From Clusia tigrina (taxonomy: Eukaryota > Arthropoda > Insecta > Diptera > Clusiidae), in assembly GCA_920105625.2 (NCBI GenBank), contig CAKKTE020000278.1, positions 496,001 to 560,000 on the forward strand: DNA of 64,000 nt. Reading direction: 5' to 3'. A model generated the notes under the pieces. The model was given only the letters and a program-made list of their open reading frames with translations. It made no database searches and was not told the origin of the DNA. Made by a program: the position numbers and the translations under genes. Position 1 is the stretch's first letter; each line of letters begins with the position of its first letter. Of this stretch, positions 35,136 through 46,416 are shown in pieces.

Positions 35136-36944
35136 AAGCCTACTTGTCGCCAGATATATGAATGGTAAAATGTACAAATATAGTTAACCAATATTTGACC
35201 AGTTTTTAGTTCGAAAAACATACGTTTTTTTAAAAAATATTGTAAGATCATTTATTTATCTTTTATAAATATTTATTAATAAACAAGAAATTAAAAATAT
35301 TGAAATTGTAATAATGTTTGGACACTCGGAAATTGGTCCTGAATTTGCTTATTAGTTCACATATAGTTTATAGGATAAAACTTTACAATGGATTAAAAGT
35401 AATTCTTAATTGCAAAATATTTAAGTAGCATTAGCTCATTAATATAAAAACTTTTTAATTTTTAATTTGTTCTAGCTATACAAAAGTCGTATATTATTAT
35501 CGTTATTATTATATTTAATATATTATAAAAGTAGCCATAAATATAAAATTTAATAATTTAATATTTTATAGAAATTTATATTTGTTATTTTCTTATTGCA
35601 TTCAAATACTTTGAAAATAACCAATTTTTAATAAATATTCTTTTATTATAAATATAAGAATGTTACATTATACAGTACTAAAGATTCAATAACATTTATG
35701 AAGTTAGGTATTATATAATTAATTACTAACTTTAGTGTAATTTACATTAATAATTAATTGAATTATATGAAATTAAATCAATGAAATCTGCTTAATGGGA
35801 GGCGGCAGCCTCTGTTTGAGGAAAATATTACGCGGCGAGAACACTTTTTTTTATTTTTATTTAACGTATAACGTGGGGCGGACAAATATTATGAATATAT
35901 TTGCAATATCTAAGAAAGTTCTCGTTTATTCCAATTGGTGTTTCATTGGGGACGTTAATGTAGGGCGATTAGATGGTATAAATCGACTTAAACTTTCTTA
36001 ATTAATATGCTTACATAAATTTCAGTTACTTGGAATCATATTTAACAAATAGTTGTTTGTTATTAATAAATATGATTTCGATTTGATTTATTAGATGCCA
36101 CTCAAAACCATTCATAAGTAACTAAAAATTATAAACTATTATTAAATGCTGTGATTAATTTTTTTAATTATTTCAAATTATATACACGGTTTTGATAAGG
36201 TAGTATAAGGTAAATATGATTGAGAAAAAAACTGTATGGGTGCGTTAGAATAGCAGCCGCTCGATATAGTTTTTCCGTATACGGTTTTGTCGATTTCCAC
36301 TTCTTTTATATTGGTATAAACGACGGGACGATTTACTAAAAACTGGCTCGCATCATAGAAAACGATTTGAAAAGTTTTTTCTACGTCTTAGCAATTCGCA
36401 GCAAAGTTTTTTTAAATTATTTTCGTGTGTCATTAGCCAGTTTCTTTATTTCTGTAAATGTCCAATGAATTATCCCATTAATTAGTTTCCACCGATATAA
36501 AAAAAAACTCATCTTCCATTTCGAAATGTGCTGATGATAATGAGCACCTGAACTCGACTGAAACTTGTTCGTGTGAACGTGACAATGCTAAACTAAGCGC
36601 CACTGTGCCCCGTATTCGTCATCCCCGTATACGGAATTTTTCAGCCGCAGTGACAAGTTCGAGCTGTATACGGGAAAAAATATTTCTCGAATATGGGAGT
36701 TTCCCGTATAACCTGTGTGTGAACCAAAGAATACAGGGAAATGACCAGAGAACACAGAGAAAAGAAACTTTTTCTCGCTGCCAGCATCCGTAGCGGACAC
36801 ACCACGGTTTTGAGTGGATTTACAACGATTCCAAGTGGATTCAACACGATTTTCAGTGGATTCATGTACAATGTCCGTCTGCTTTATTTCGCTGCTTTGC
36901 CGTTTGACGTTGAAGTTTCTTTACTCTGTATACTCTGGAAATGA
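35136..36944. other. No gene recognised; repeated CCGTATACGG motifs at the right side
   Basis: 35,150-36,200 is very AT-rich. From 36,250 on, the palindrome CCGTATACGG or its half CCCGTATA recurs (about 36,269, 36,625, 36,664, 36,702; a degenerate one near 37,170). 36,812-36,866 is a three-unit tandem of about 22 bp (AGTGGATT...ACGATT). Confidence 0.5.
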
Positions 36945-37070
36945 CTCTTGTTTTGCACACACAAACACATCTGCAAAACTGTAGTAGTGTGGCTGATTGC
37001 CTTCAGAATTCTGGTGAACCAATAATAAACAATCCTATCCATATAGGCAACTAATGATAAACAAAGACAG
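36945..37070. repeat. Dispersed repeat module, copy 2
   Basis: Second copy of the module at 25,715-25,850, in the same orientation, with an extra AATTCTGGTG stretch after CTTCAG. Similarity stops near the ACAGACAG-like end, where an inverted pair (AAACGTCA...TGACGTTT, 37,079-37,100) begins. Confidence 0.65.
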
Positions 37071-37100
37071 CTTTTTTAAACGTCAGAAAATTTGACGTTT

Positions 37101-38750
37101 AAGTGTCCCGTCTCTATGTGAACAACACAATACAATTTTCACAGCCACTGTTCCATTTGGTAAAATCTCGTATGCGGTATATGGGAAAAACGGCGCAGTG
37201 CGAACTTATCGAAAGTGAGAGTTATGGAAGTTCCCTGCAATCTTATACCCCTCTGCTCGAAGGATATACCACGAGCTCTGCATTCGCGTTAGGAATTCAT
37301 GTACAAAATGAATTGTTTTTTAAAAAAAATTTTAATAATAATATTTTCTACATTATTAGTATTAAAACATTTGATAGATTTCGACATGCCGATTGTGAAC
37401 TCTTCAAAACCTTTGAAATAATAAAAAATTTTAACTCTTCGGTGTTTATTTCTTCTGCAAAATAAACTTCCATATTCCATTGAAAATGTATATAAATTGA
37501 AGTTGATGCTTTTAGCAGAGCAGATAATATTCCCATATTTAGAAATAGAGTTATAATACAAATGTCTGTTATTTTCTGTTACTATTCGTTATATAGAGTG
37601 AGTTAAACCGCTGCAATCTTTCACTTTTCGGTATTGGGCAGAGTGTCTGTACCGCATTATTTACCCTTATAATTAAATTAGCTGCGTATTTATTTTCCTT
37701 TTTTTTAATAGGCATTTTTAGATTTTTTCATGCATTCGTCTAGTTAAATATAGCTTCTTGGCCGTATTAATTTGAGACTTAACTAAATTACAGAACTGGC
37801 TTGATGAGATGATTTAGCGACTGTGTTGCAATTAGGTTTTTTGCGAACCAACAAATGTCAATGTTAAGTACCATGGGCTATCAAAATATTTTGACAATCC
37901 TAAATGTTTGTAGGTGCGCTAGGCCTTAGTCGCGAATCACCGATTCCCATGTACACCATTAATTCAATTCATTGTACATTTTTGATGAAAATCGAATATT
38001 TTTGATGTTAGTTGATTTTATGTTTGTATGTGCGCGACAGTGATTAACAATAATTTCTCAGTTGCGCTTTGGCCGTGAAACAATGAACACATGCGCGGAC
38101 GAAATAAAGTGAGAACTAACTATTCAGGGATTGCATCTATTCGAATAAGTTGAATTTCCTCAGAAAAAATGTCCATACTAAAAATTAACCAATCAATTTT
38201 CATGAGTAAAGACATTTCTTTTCTTTAACCAGTCTTTCATCCATAATTTTTTTTCATTTTTGTTTGAAAATAACATACTACTAGCAGAAACAGCAAATCT
38301 CTTCGTCCGATTATTATTCCATGACTGAAAGCAAAAAAAATGAGCTTTGACAAATTGTTTTGAGCAATGTGCGCGGTAAGCATCAAAAACACTCGTACTC
38401 ACACATATGCAATGATTGTCCAAATATTTTGATAGTGCCCACGGCCCATTACCGCAACTTCCCAGTAAACAATTTCGAACATAAGTGGATGAAATTGACA
38501 GCTCTCATTCACTTTCCTCTGTCACTTCTTTCTCTTGTTTTGTTCTTTGCTAATATCTCGCTTCTTCAGTGTTTTGTATTGTATACCGTTATAAGGTAGT
38601 TGCATAAAACTACACTTTCGTTGAGAGTCAAGCTATTGCGTAGTGTTTTATGCTTTAATACAAACAAGAAATTCAAAATTTCAAGAAGTGAAAAAGTGAA
38701 ATTAAAAAATTTAAACTTAAATTAAAATTAAAATCGAAGTAACCAGCAAG
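37101..38750. other. No gene recognised; possible 5' UTR at the right end
   Basis: AT-rich with unsupported short frames. About 38,575-38,750 has the look of a transcribed leader (AT-rich, no upstream ATG close to the start) before the ATG at 38,751. Confidence 0.35.
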
Positions 38751-38805
38751 ATGAGTGAAAATAGAAGGAATTTCGAATTTATTCCTGTTTATTCAGGAAA
38801 CACGG
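38751..38805 (+). CDS. Candidate first coding exon of an unknown gene
   Basis: An ATG in good fly context (CAGCAAG before it) opens 18 codons plus one base, encoding a polar N-terminus (starting MSENRRNFEF). It is followed exactly by a strong donor, GGTAAGATA (38,805-38,813). The frame continues into the intron only by chance. I could not find the next exon: a MITE lies 200 bp downstream and the following 4 kb show nothing. It may be the first exon of a host gene with a long intron or of a decayed transposon. The protein is not recognised. Confidence 0.28.
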
Positions 38806-39000
38806 GTAAGATATTTTATTTAATGCAAATTATTTCATTCGAATGCAAATTATGTTCTTTCAATTTTGTATACAGACATATAATATACCGAATAAGCAAT
38901 AATCGTGTCCCGTTTTACTCGCGTACTATGAATAAAAGATCGCTATAGATCGCTAGAGATGTAGAAAAAACTTTTGTAACGTTTTTCACATTTCATATTA

Positions 39001-39381
39001 GCTGCATTTCTTTCAGCGCGAGTGTGAATAAAACGCCCGCTTAGTTAAAGCAAGCTTATTGTATTCACTTATGGTCTAGCGCCTCAAATAGAAGTGCTGC
39101 CAAAACCTTTTTGTTGTCTATTGTGAACGAGAAAAAGAGTAAACTAAGAATTGTCGCTGTAATGCTATAAAAAATAAACTGGAAAATAAAGAAAATAGGT
39201 GTAATTAAAAACTAAATGTAGTTTGTGAAACTATACATTTATACATAAAATATGTTTATAAAATTTGTTTTTAAATGTGTATATATAAGCATTTTAAATG
39301 TCAATACCAGTGCTACCAAATCCTAGACTGGTGAAGCGACGGGTGTCGTTTTATGCACACTCGCGTTGAAAGAAACACAGC
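39001..39381 (+). mobile_element. MITE copy B (381 bp)
   Basis: It starts GCTGCATTTCTTTCAGCG and ends GTTGAAAGAAACACAGC. The flanks are TATTA (38,996-39,000) and AATTA (39,382-39,386), a 5-bp duplication with one mismatch. It has the same family and orientation as the copy at 44,958 but is about 45 bp shorter, mostly through internal losses near the left arm (the TGCATACATATTGACC block is absent). Confidence 0.83.
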
Positions 39382-39386
39382 AATTA

Positions 39387-41399
39387 TATCTTTATAAACT
39401 AAAGGTAGTATTGGCGCTTCTCTAATAATGGGATGCAAAAAACCAACAATTATAGCATTATGTACATTTCATTATGAATGGTTTAGGCAAGTGACTAGAT
39501 ACTCACATAACTAAAAATGCCGCACAAAGGACTAGTGAATATATTTCCGTTGTATTCGCTTTTACTCAAGGTGCAAATACTTGTGACACAAAATTCTTCA
39601 CAAAAAAAGAAAATGTTATGTCCGAAGCCATCACACAACACTCATGCACATCTAATTAAATTCCGATCAAATTGTTCACAGTGAGTTTTATAAAGTTTTT
39701 GCAGTTTGATTATATTTCTTTAATTTTAAATTTGATTTTTATCACAACTACCCACCAAAATAATTTACGGAAGGCGGAAATTTACAATTTATATGTATAT
39801 TTAAAAAATTTGTATTTATATTTATATTTTTCTATACATTCACATATATATATGTTTGTCGGAATTTTAATACTGTAATACCATTTGTAATTATTATTAA
39901 CTCTTTAATTTTACAAATTACCAATAATTTTTTTAATTATCTTTTTATGGAAGCAGCATTTATTATTGAACTATCGAGATAATCGAAGTTTTCGGAAATA
40001 ATTTAATTAATTATAAGCTAGTAATAATATTCTTTCAATAAGCATAAGTATGTAAATTGTAATAAACAAATTATGTTTTAATAATGATTGAATTTTGTAT
40101 TATGGTTGAACGATTTATAAATATATATAACTATAGGGCTTTAAATATTTATTTTTTATTTTTAACAAATAAAATACAACTACATATCAAACTATTGGAT
40201 GACCTCCAGAAGTAATGATATGATTTCTATGCTGGCAATTGAAATTGGAGCTGACAGCCATACAAAATGTATTGTACAGGAATTTCCATATAAGTTCGAA
40301 TGATTCGTATATTCATATATATACTAAAACACTTTGAGTAACGGGTAAGGGTGCAGGTAATCACTCAAAGTGGTTATAATGTTATCCGCCAAATTCAAAT
40401 GAAAAATATCGTAATTAACACGACTGATTGCTAAAATACAACAACTTTCAAGATATTACATATACAAAACAGAATAAAAGTATTTGAGACCACAGATGCT
40501 TAGCCAGCTACATTTCAGCGATTTGGTTTTTGTAGGGCCAGGTGATCACACAATTTTTTACAAGTTTATCTTTCACGAAGATGGACTCCTTCACACCAAA
40601 AAGGTGTTTTGCTATTATGACTATAGGTTCGGTTAGGTTAACCTGGCTTGCATAAAGTCAAGGATAGTCCGATAGGTCCCTAGCGATACCAGATGGGGTC
40701 TGACCTTTATGCAGATTTCCAGTACACACCTAGTAGGATGTCAACGCTTTTTGCGAATTTAAGCAGTGTTGTCAGCTCCATGCCTGAAATATCTTCCAAT
40801 CTCTCAGATTGTGGAGCCGCTAAGCATTTTAAGCGCGTTTTTGATTTCCCTTACCCCTATTATGACTATAGATATTTGTCGAAAACCCGTAAAAAACCGG
40901 AAACTAATTTTTTTATATGATAATTTTTTAGGGGACTACTCATCGTAAACATATTTATTTTTCGAAGTGTTTTACCCAGTTAAAAAATAGGATATGAATA
41001 ATTAAAGGGAATAGTATATACGAATACAGATATACGATGAGAAATCGGTTCTCAAGCCGGATGGTGTTAAGCCCAATTTGGTCTCATTGCTTCTAATAGA
41101 AATGTAAACCGGATAAGCGCAGCAAAAAATTCTATCCCTTATATTAAGGTGTATATCATTTTGAGTGCAAAGACAACTCTCATGAAAACTGTATGTCAAA
41201 AGATAGTTCTCTTAGACCAAGAATGCACGTAATGTGCCTTAATACCAAATATTGTCTTCATATTATCAATAAAAACGAAATGCCACTTTTTGGGGAAAAG
41301 TTTGGTTTTTAGTTTTTCATAAATTACTAGGGGTGTCGTAAAAAATATAGTTTATATATATATAAGTTCCGAAAGTTGCTCTTATTCGAAGTTATTCTG
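39387..41399. other. No gene recognised
   Basis: AT-rich. 40,620-40,920 contains GGTTAGGTTA and moderately GC-rich sequence with a near-duplicate TATGACTATAG (40,616 and 40,861); it may be a diverged repeat. No coding motif. Confidence 0.4.
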
Positions 41400-41760
41400 T
41401 ATATTAGGCAGGTAGGTAAGGCGGCGGCCCGAAGGGCCCACTTAGGCCTACATTGACCCTTTGTGATACCGCATGAGACATCAGGTACCGTCCATTTCAA
41501 AGGTGCAGTCATTTGGAGCTTTTAATGAACCAGTTGATGGCGCTAATCTTCTTATTTGAGATATCTCCCAAAGACTCAAGAAAGTAGTCGCCTAGGAAAG
41601 TGCGCCTCCTTCTGAACAACGCTGGACACGTGCATAATAGGTATACAATGGACTCTTCCTCCTCCTCGTCTATGCAACTCCTGTAGAAGTCATTAGAGGC
41701 AATCTCTAGCCTACACCCGTGAGTGCGAGTCCAGTGTGTGTTGTGTATATTAACAACTTA
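41400..41760 (-). pseudogene. LINE 3' end: C-terminal knuckle and 3' UTR
   Basis: The minus strand from about 41,710 to the TGA at 41,511-41,509 encodes FYRSCIDEEEEESIVYLLCT, then CPAL, then the terminal helix ending at the stop. This is the closing C-x-C..H/C-type region of RNase H LINEs, with the usual His replaced by Tyr. The 3' UTR (41,508-41,400) ends in a CCTTACCTACCTGCC run. It is homologous to 15,355-15,640. This copy keeps its reading frame over about 65 codons, so it is younger than most LINE relics here. Confidence 0.72.
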
Positions 41761-41845
41761 CGAAATATCTACGTAATACTCCAATCTTTTATTATTCGAA
41801 TACTGCAATAATGGGAGATCTCATATTTAAATATTATACTATGTG

Positions 41846-41852
<7 letters not shown>

Positions 41853-41917
<65 letters not shown>
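41853..41917. repeat. (TA)n microsatellite
   Basis: About 65 bp of uninterrupted AT dinucleotide repeat in AT-rich surroundings. Confidence 0.95.
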
Positions 41918-41918
<1 letters not shown>

Positions 41919-42198
41919 TACTTTCTTTCTTTATTGTTAAAATTGTTAATGAACTTCCTTAGTCTACCGAGGACAGATTGTGATTAAAACGGAGTTCTGT
42001 GTATCAGGAGTTCAAACAGAATAGTTGTAAATGGTATTTGAAGGAACTTAAACGTTTTTTAAATACATAAATATATTGTTATTATTTTTACACCATAATT
42101 AATTATGAGTGCAAGGAGGTTGGGGAATGAGTACTAGCTACAGAGGCTTTCGACTCGAAGAGAAAAGTATTTTATAGAAAGAAGCTTTTGGAGACCAA

Positions 42199-42271
42199 GC
42201 CCTTGTCAGGATTTGAACCTGCGACCCTCGGGATGTGAGTCTAGCATGCTTGCCACTAGACCATAGAGGGC
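42199..42271 (-). tRNA. tRNA-like sequence (pseudo-tRNA or tRNA-derived SINE head)
   Basis: The minus strand reads GCCCTCTATGGTCTAGTGGC at the 5' end and GGTTCAAATCCTG...AAGGGC at the 3' end. The internal box A (TGGTCTAGTGG) and box B (GGTTCAAATCC) fit RNA polymerase III promoters. The first five acceptor pairs form (GCCCT/AGGGC) and four T-stem pairs form. The D-stem and anticodon stem do not fold normally: a competing GTCTAG/CTAGAC hairpin is present and no clean 5-bp anticodon stem exists. A working tRNA is therefore unlikely. A SINE head or a pseudogene fits better; no SINE tail was identified. Confidence 0.4.
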
Positions 42272-43720
42272 AGCTGGTTCAAATAATATCTTTGAGGAAA
42301 TGGAGCAAAAGACAAACTAATTTGGAATGTCTTTCTAGAAGTAAGATCCGACATAATCTGTATTTATCCAGAAAGCTCGATAATCTTTAACTGATCGGCC
42401 CGAAGTTTTAGTCCATAATACGTTGGACTTAGGCTAAATTGTCATAGATACATATCATTTTCTAGAAGTAATTTACTATATTTCAAAAAACTCTCCCAAT
42501 CTTTCAAATTTTTCAAAACAGTGTCATCGAGCTACCAAATGTAGCCTTTTTTTTGATTTCGAAGGCATGTAGTAAGCCACATCGCCTACACAGAAACTTA
42601 CGGGAGATTATGTAGTTCAATTTTAAAATTTGTGCTAAAAATAAAAAAATAAGACAAGGGTATTAAGAGGTAAACAATCAATAGCTACATTTTGCCACAC
42701 CCTCTTGATCCCTTCTGGATTGTATTTTAGAGGTAGTAATAGAAATAAAATGAATTTTTGTATATGAGAAACTTATGTACTAGTTCCATTTAATTATAAC
42801 TAGTTTTAATTTTTTTTATATATTTATAGCCTAGGCAAAATCTTAGAGGACGGTTTCCCTGTTTGTTTTATTCTAAATATTTTAATGTTCTGTTAATAGA
42901 TATAAAAAAATTATTTATTTTATTTTTTAATTCAAAAATAGATTAGGCACTTACGTATTGCATTAAAATTTTTTGTTTGTTTTAAATTTTATAGATTTAT
43001 TAATTTCATTTGAAAAACTCATAATTCTTTAATTAATCACCCTTTCACCAAAAGGAATGTGTACATTTTAATCTGCAAATTTTATCGCTCAGCTCTGCAG
43101 AAATTGATGTACAGCGACTTGGGACTTGAAGGCCTGCAAGTGCTATCTCTTTGCGCCTGTTTGTGACCAAGCTCACTTTAAAACTATAAAAAATATCTTC
43201 CATAAGGATGTCGGACAAGGCACATTTTCCCAAAAATTTATATTTGGCAGCGGACAGAATTCGAACTAAAGCTTAAAAATTGGAAATCTGGAAGCATACC
43301 ACTTTCTATTATTGTAATGTATTTTGACCAATGCATAATTGAACTGAGTCTAAGTTTCTTTTCCTTATGACATATTTCAGGGGAATATTACGGATATGTC
43401 ACGCCGCTATTAGAAAATAGGCCCGTGAATCAAAATAAATACCCTGATTATTTACTGTAATCAGATGGAAAGATACACTGTTTAACACTCTTTTGCACAT
43501 CCCCTGTAAGTACGTATATATGATTATTAAAAAAATTATGGTATAAAGTGTATTCGTATGGAAATAATTTCAAGGAATACGATTATTTGGTAGCAAAATT
43601 CTTAATAATAATCAATATTGCAAAACATTTGCTTATAATAGCATAAATTCATATTATAAGCAATGATAAATTAATGTCACTTTATTACCCATATTCTACA
43701 ATAAGTATATATATCAAATA
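42272..43720. other. Intergenic; includes the probable Actbeta 3' UTR
   Basis: AT-rich. A minus-strand AATAAA lies at 43,686-43,681, only 35 bp after the Actbeta stop, so the 3' UTR could be very short; longer forms are possible. The frame at 43,045-43,233 is not recognised. Confidence 0.4.
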
Positions 43721-44629
43721 TCACGGGCAACCGCACTCATCCACGACCATTTTGGGCAAGTCGCGTTTAATAATTCCATCATCACCGTAATATATTAATG
43801 ACATACTAGAGAATTTTATGGGGGCACAACAGGGTTGCATTCCATTCAGTAATCCAATTTTCCGATATTCCTCGATAAAGTGAGCGTGAAACGTTTGAAA
43901 TGTGTCCGGTGTGCGAAAAGGTCCCGTGCAATCGCCACGACAATAATTGGCAAAATAGCCGCGCGGTGCTATAATCCAATCGTCCCAGCCTAAAGCTTTA
44001 AATGACACATAAAAAGATTCTTTACAGCATTGGCCGTTAAGAGCTCCCATACAATCAATAGCGCGACGACGCATCCGACGCAAACGTTTTGGTTCAGTAT
44101 GCAATACAATAAATGGACGATATGGACTGATTTGTTGTGACTCTGAGTGCGATTGTCTTTGATTTCTCTGTATTTCGTCCAAATTGTAAATTTCTGTTAT
44201 TGATGATACTATTGGTTTATTATTACAATCAATACTTGATGTCCTCCCTGCTGCTGTTGTTGTTGTTGTTGGAAAGCTGTATCTATAGTTGTTTAGGTAT
44301 TCAGATATTCTATTTTTCTTACTATATTTGTTGATATAGAAATTTTGTTGATTGTCATTATTATTGTTCTTTTGCTGTCTCGGCTGCTGGTGCTGCTGTT
44401 CTTGTTTCTGCGTTGGTTGATAATTATCTCGTCGCTCAATATGATGATTAAACAAGCGCAAGATATATTGGTGACCACACCCAGTACAATCAATCAACAA
44501 TTTTAATTTATCTGTTGAGGTGCGCCCATACCATTGTCGCACTGTATAAGTTAAATCGAATTTTTGCCAGCCCAAGCGCATTATGTCGACGTCATATGAA
44601 GCGCTGAAGTGTGCTACTTGATCAAAACC
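43721..44629 (-). CDS. Actbeta: Activin-beta, terminal coding exon (TGF-beta superfamily ligand)
   Basis: The last exon of a secreted activin/TGF-beta ligand. The 3' splice site AATTTAG (AG at 44,631-44,630) starts the exon with GGT TTT GAT in phase 0. The first ATG, at 44,581, is internal and not a true start. About 190 residues of prodomain end include a Cys pair (CTGC) and a long Gln/Asn-rich linker. A polybasic furin site (KRLRRMRRR) precedes the mature ligand of about 112 residues. That ligand has nine cysteines, including the QCC pair, CRGDC, PCC and the terminal ECGC-P of activin-type knots. The mature part is nearly identical to the Drosophila protein as I remember it. In flies this ligand signals through Baboon and dSmad2 in neural and neuromuscular growth. 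TGA lies at 43,723-43,721. Upstream exons are not visible; the TE complex beyond 46 kb may lie in the preceding intron. Confidence 0.95.
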   Translation of the reverse strand, partial: GFDQVAHFSASYDVDIMRLGWQKFDLTYTVRQWYGRTSTDKLKLLIDCTGCGHQYILRLFNHHIERRDNYQPTQKQEQQHQQPRQQKNNNNDNQQNFYINKYSKKNRISEYLNNYRYSFPTTTTTAAGRTSSIDCNNKPIVSSITEIYNLDEIQRNQRQSHSESQQISPYRPFIVLHTEPKRLRRMRRRAIDCMGALNGQCCKESFYVSFKALGWDDWIIAPRGYFANYCRGDCTGPFRTPDTFQTFHAHFIEEYRKIGLLNGMQPCCAPIKFSSMSLIYYGDDGIIKRDLPKMVVDECGCP

Positions 44630-44957
44630 CTAAATTAGTTAGAGATATAATTATAGAAATATGTAAATTGTTGTTTAACTAAAAGTATCAAATGATAATA
44701 AAATGTACCCTATCAGTTTAAAATAAATTCAAATTCGATATGTTGACTAAATATCTAGATGTGAACACTGAAAGTAAAAACGTATACAGGTTTTGCTGTC
44801 AAAGAACTATACTAAAACGCAGAACATACTTTAAACAGAAATAAATTACAAACTTATTTTTAATCTAGATTTATGTGTTGCTTCTTGGTTCATTGGTTTA
44901 AATATTATATATAAAATATTAATTGTGAGAGATTCGTTCAGAAATAATCATATAATA

Positions 44958-45383
44958 GCTGTGTTTCTTTCAGCGTGAGTGTGAATAAAACGCCCGCTTA
45001 TGCATACATATTGACCGCTTAGTTAAACCAAGCTGTTTGTATTCGCTTATGGTTTAGCGCCTCAAACAGAAGTGCTGCCAAAACCTTTTAGTTATCTATT
45101 GTGAACGAGAACAAGAGTAAACCAAGAATTAACAGCTGTAATAATATAAAAAGCAAAATGTAGAATAAAGAAAATAGGTTTGTAATTAAAAAAATATGTA
45201 ATAACTTTTAGTTTAAATTAAAAAATAAATCTAGTTTGTGAAAATTATACATTTATAAATATAATACATTTATAAAATTTGTTTTCAAAAGCAATTTCAA
45301 TGTCAATACCAGTGCTACCAAATGCAAAAGTGTTTAAGCGACGGGTATCGGTTTATTCACACTCGAGTTGAAAGAAACACAGT
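44958..45383 (+). mobile_element. MITE copy C (426 bp), target duplication TAATA
   Basis: It starts GCTGTGTTTCTTTCAGCG and ends GTTGAAAGAAACACAGT, flanked by TAATA (44,953-44,957 and 45,384-45,388). It is the most complete of the three copies. The position, 330 bp upstream of the Actbeta terminal exon, places it in the Actbeta intron. Confidence 0.87.
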
Positions 45384-45388
45384 TAATA

Positions 45389-46416
45389 TTAATTTGTATA
45401 TTGATATAATGAAGCTAAGTTCATGTAGTATTGTTTACTTTTTATACTTCTTATCCTCAGAAAGGGAAAAAGACTGTTCTATGTTAGCATTTATTGATCA
45501 GTGTCACTTATTGAGTCGATGTAACCATGTTCGTCTGTTCGTTACTGCAGCCTGATTCAAACTATTAGAGATCTTACATTCAACAATGACCTTACATTCA
45601 ACAATAGACCTTCAAAGAGAACCAACAAAATTTGTGCAAGAGACAACGCATACGGCTTCAAAGACAAAGCATAACCATACTAGTGTGAATGAAAAATATG
45701 AGTAGCAAAATATGTCACGCCCACAATATACCAATATGCATTACAGGGTCCCTATACTATACTCATCACCGAAATTTTACATATAGTTCAGAATGCTAGT
45801 ATAAACCAGCAAACAAAAATTGAGCGGACTATGTTCAGAGCCCCGCACACTATTAACATAGTGTTACGAAATCGACACGCCATCTGATAGGTTGATGGTT
45901 GTAGGGTGAGCGTCGATTTCAACCCCTAAAAATGAACATACGAGCAAGCATGCGAAGCTGCGTTTGGAGGCTCGTTGAGGTTCTAATGTGCAAGAGGTAT
46001 ATAAACTGCATAAATGTATATAGACTGCATAAAAAACATCGGGATCAGTGAAAAAGTGAAAGCGACCAAGTGAATATCGTAGTAGCAGCAGCAGCGAAAC
46101 AGCAGAGCGATGTAAATAGAAAAGTATGGGGCAAAAACTGGCTAGCTGAAGCACACTACGAGTATAAGCGAAGACGATGAAGCAAGCAAATAAAAATACA
46201 GCCAATAGTGAGTTACACGAATACTAATAAAGCCAATTATTCTAACTGAAGAAGGAATTGTTTGCTTATTACACAATCCAGCGATACGAATCTAAGTATT
46301 GAGCTTGGTATAAATTATCTGAAAGGCAATTACGTAACAATATATTTTTAATTTACGACCAATATAAAAATTGTAGATGAAAAATGATATGAATAAGACA
46401 CGCTTCCCTGTCATAT
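45389..46416. other. No gene recognised
   Basis: AT-rich, with a duplicated CTTACATTCAACAATGACC word near 45,573-45,607. It lies between the MITE and the BEL 3' LTR. No coding motif. Confidence 0.4.

Noticed and set aside
41853..41917. (TA)n run as a replication origin or regulatory site
   Set aside because: Simple dinucleotide repeat with no supporting context.
44137..44334. Plus-strand frame with a hydrophobic run
   Set aside because: It is the antisense of the Gln/Asn-rich Actbeta prodomain.
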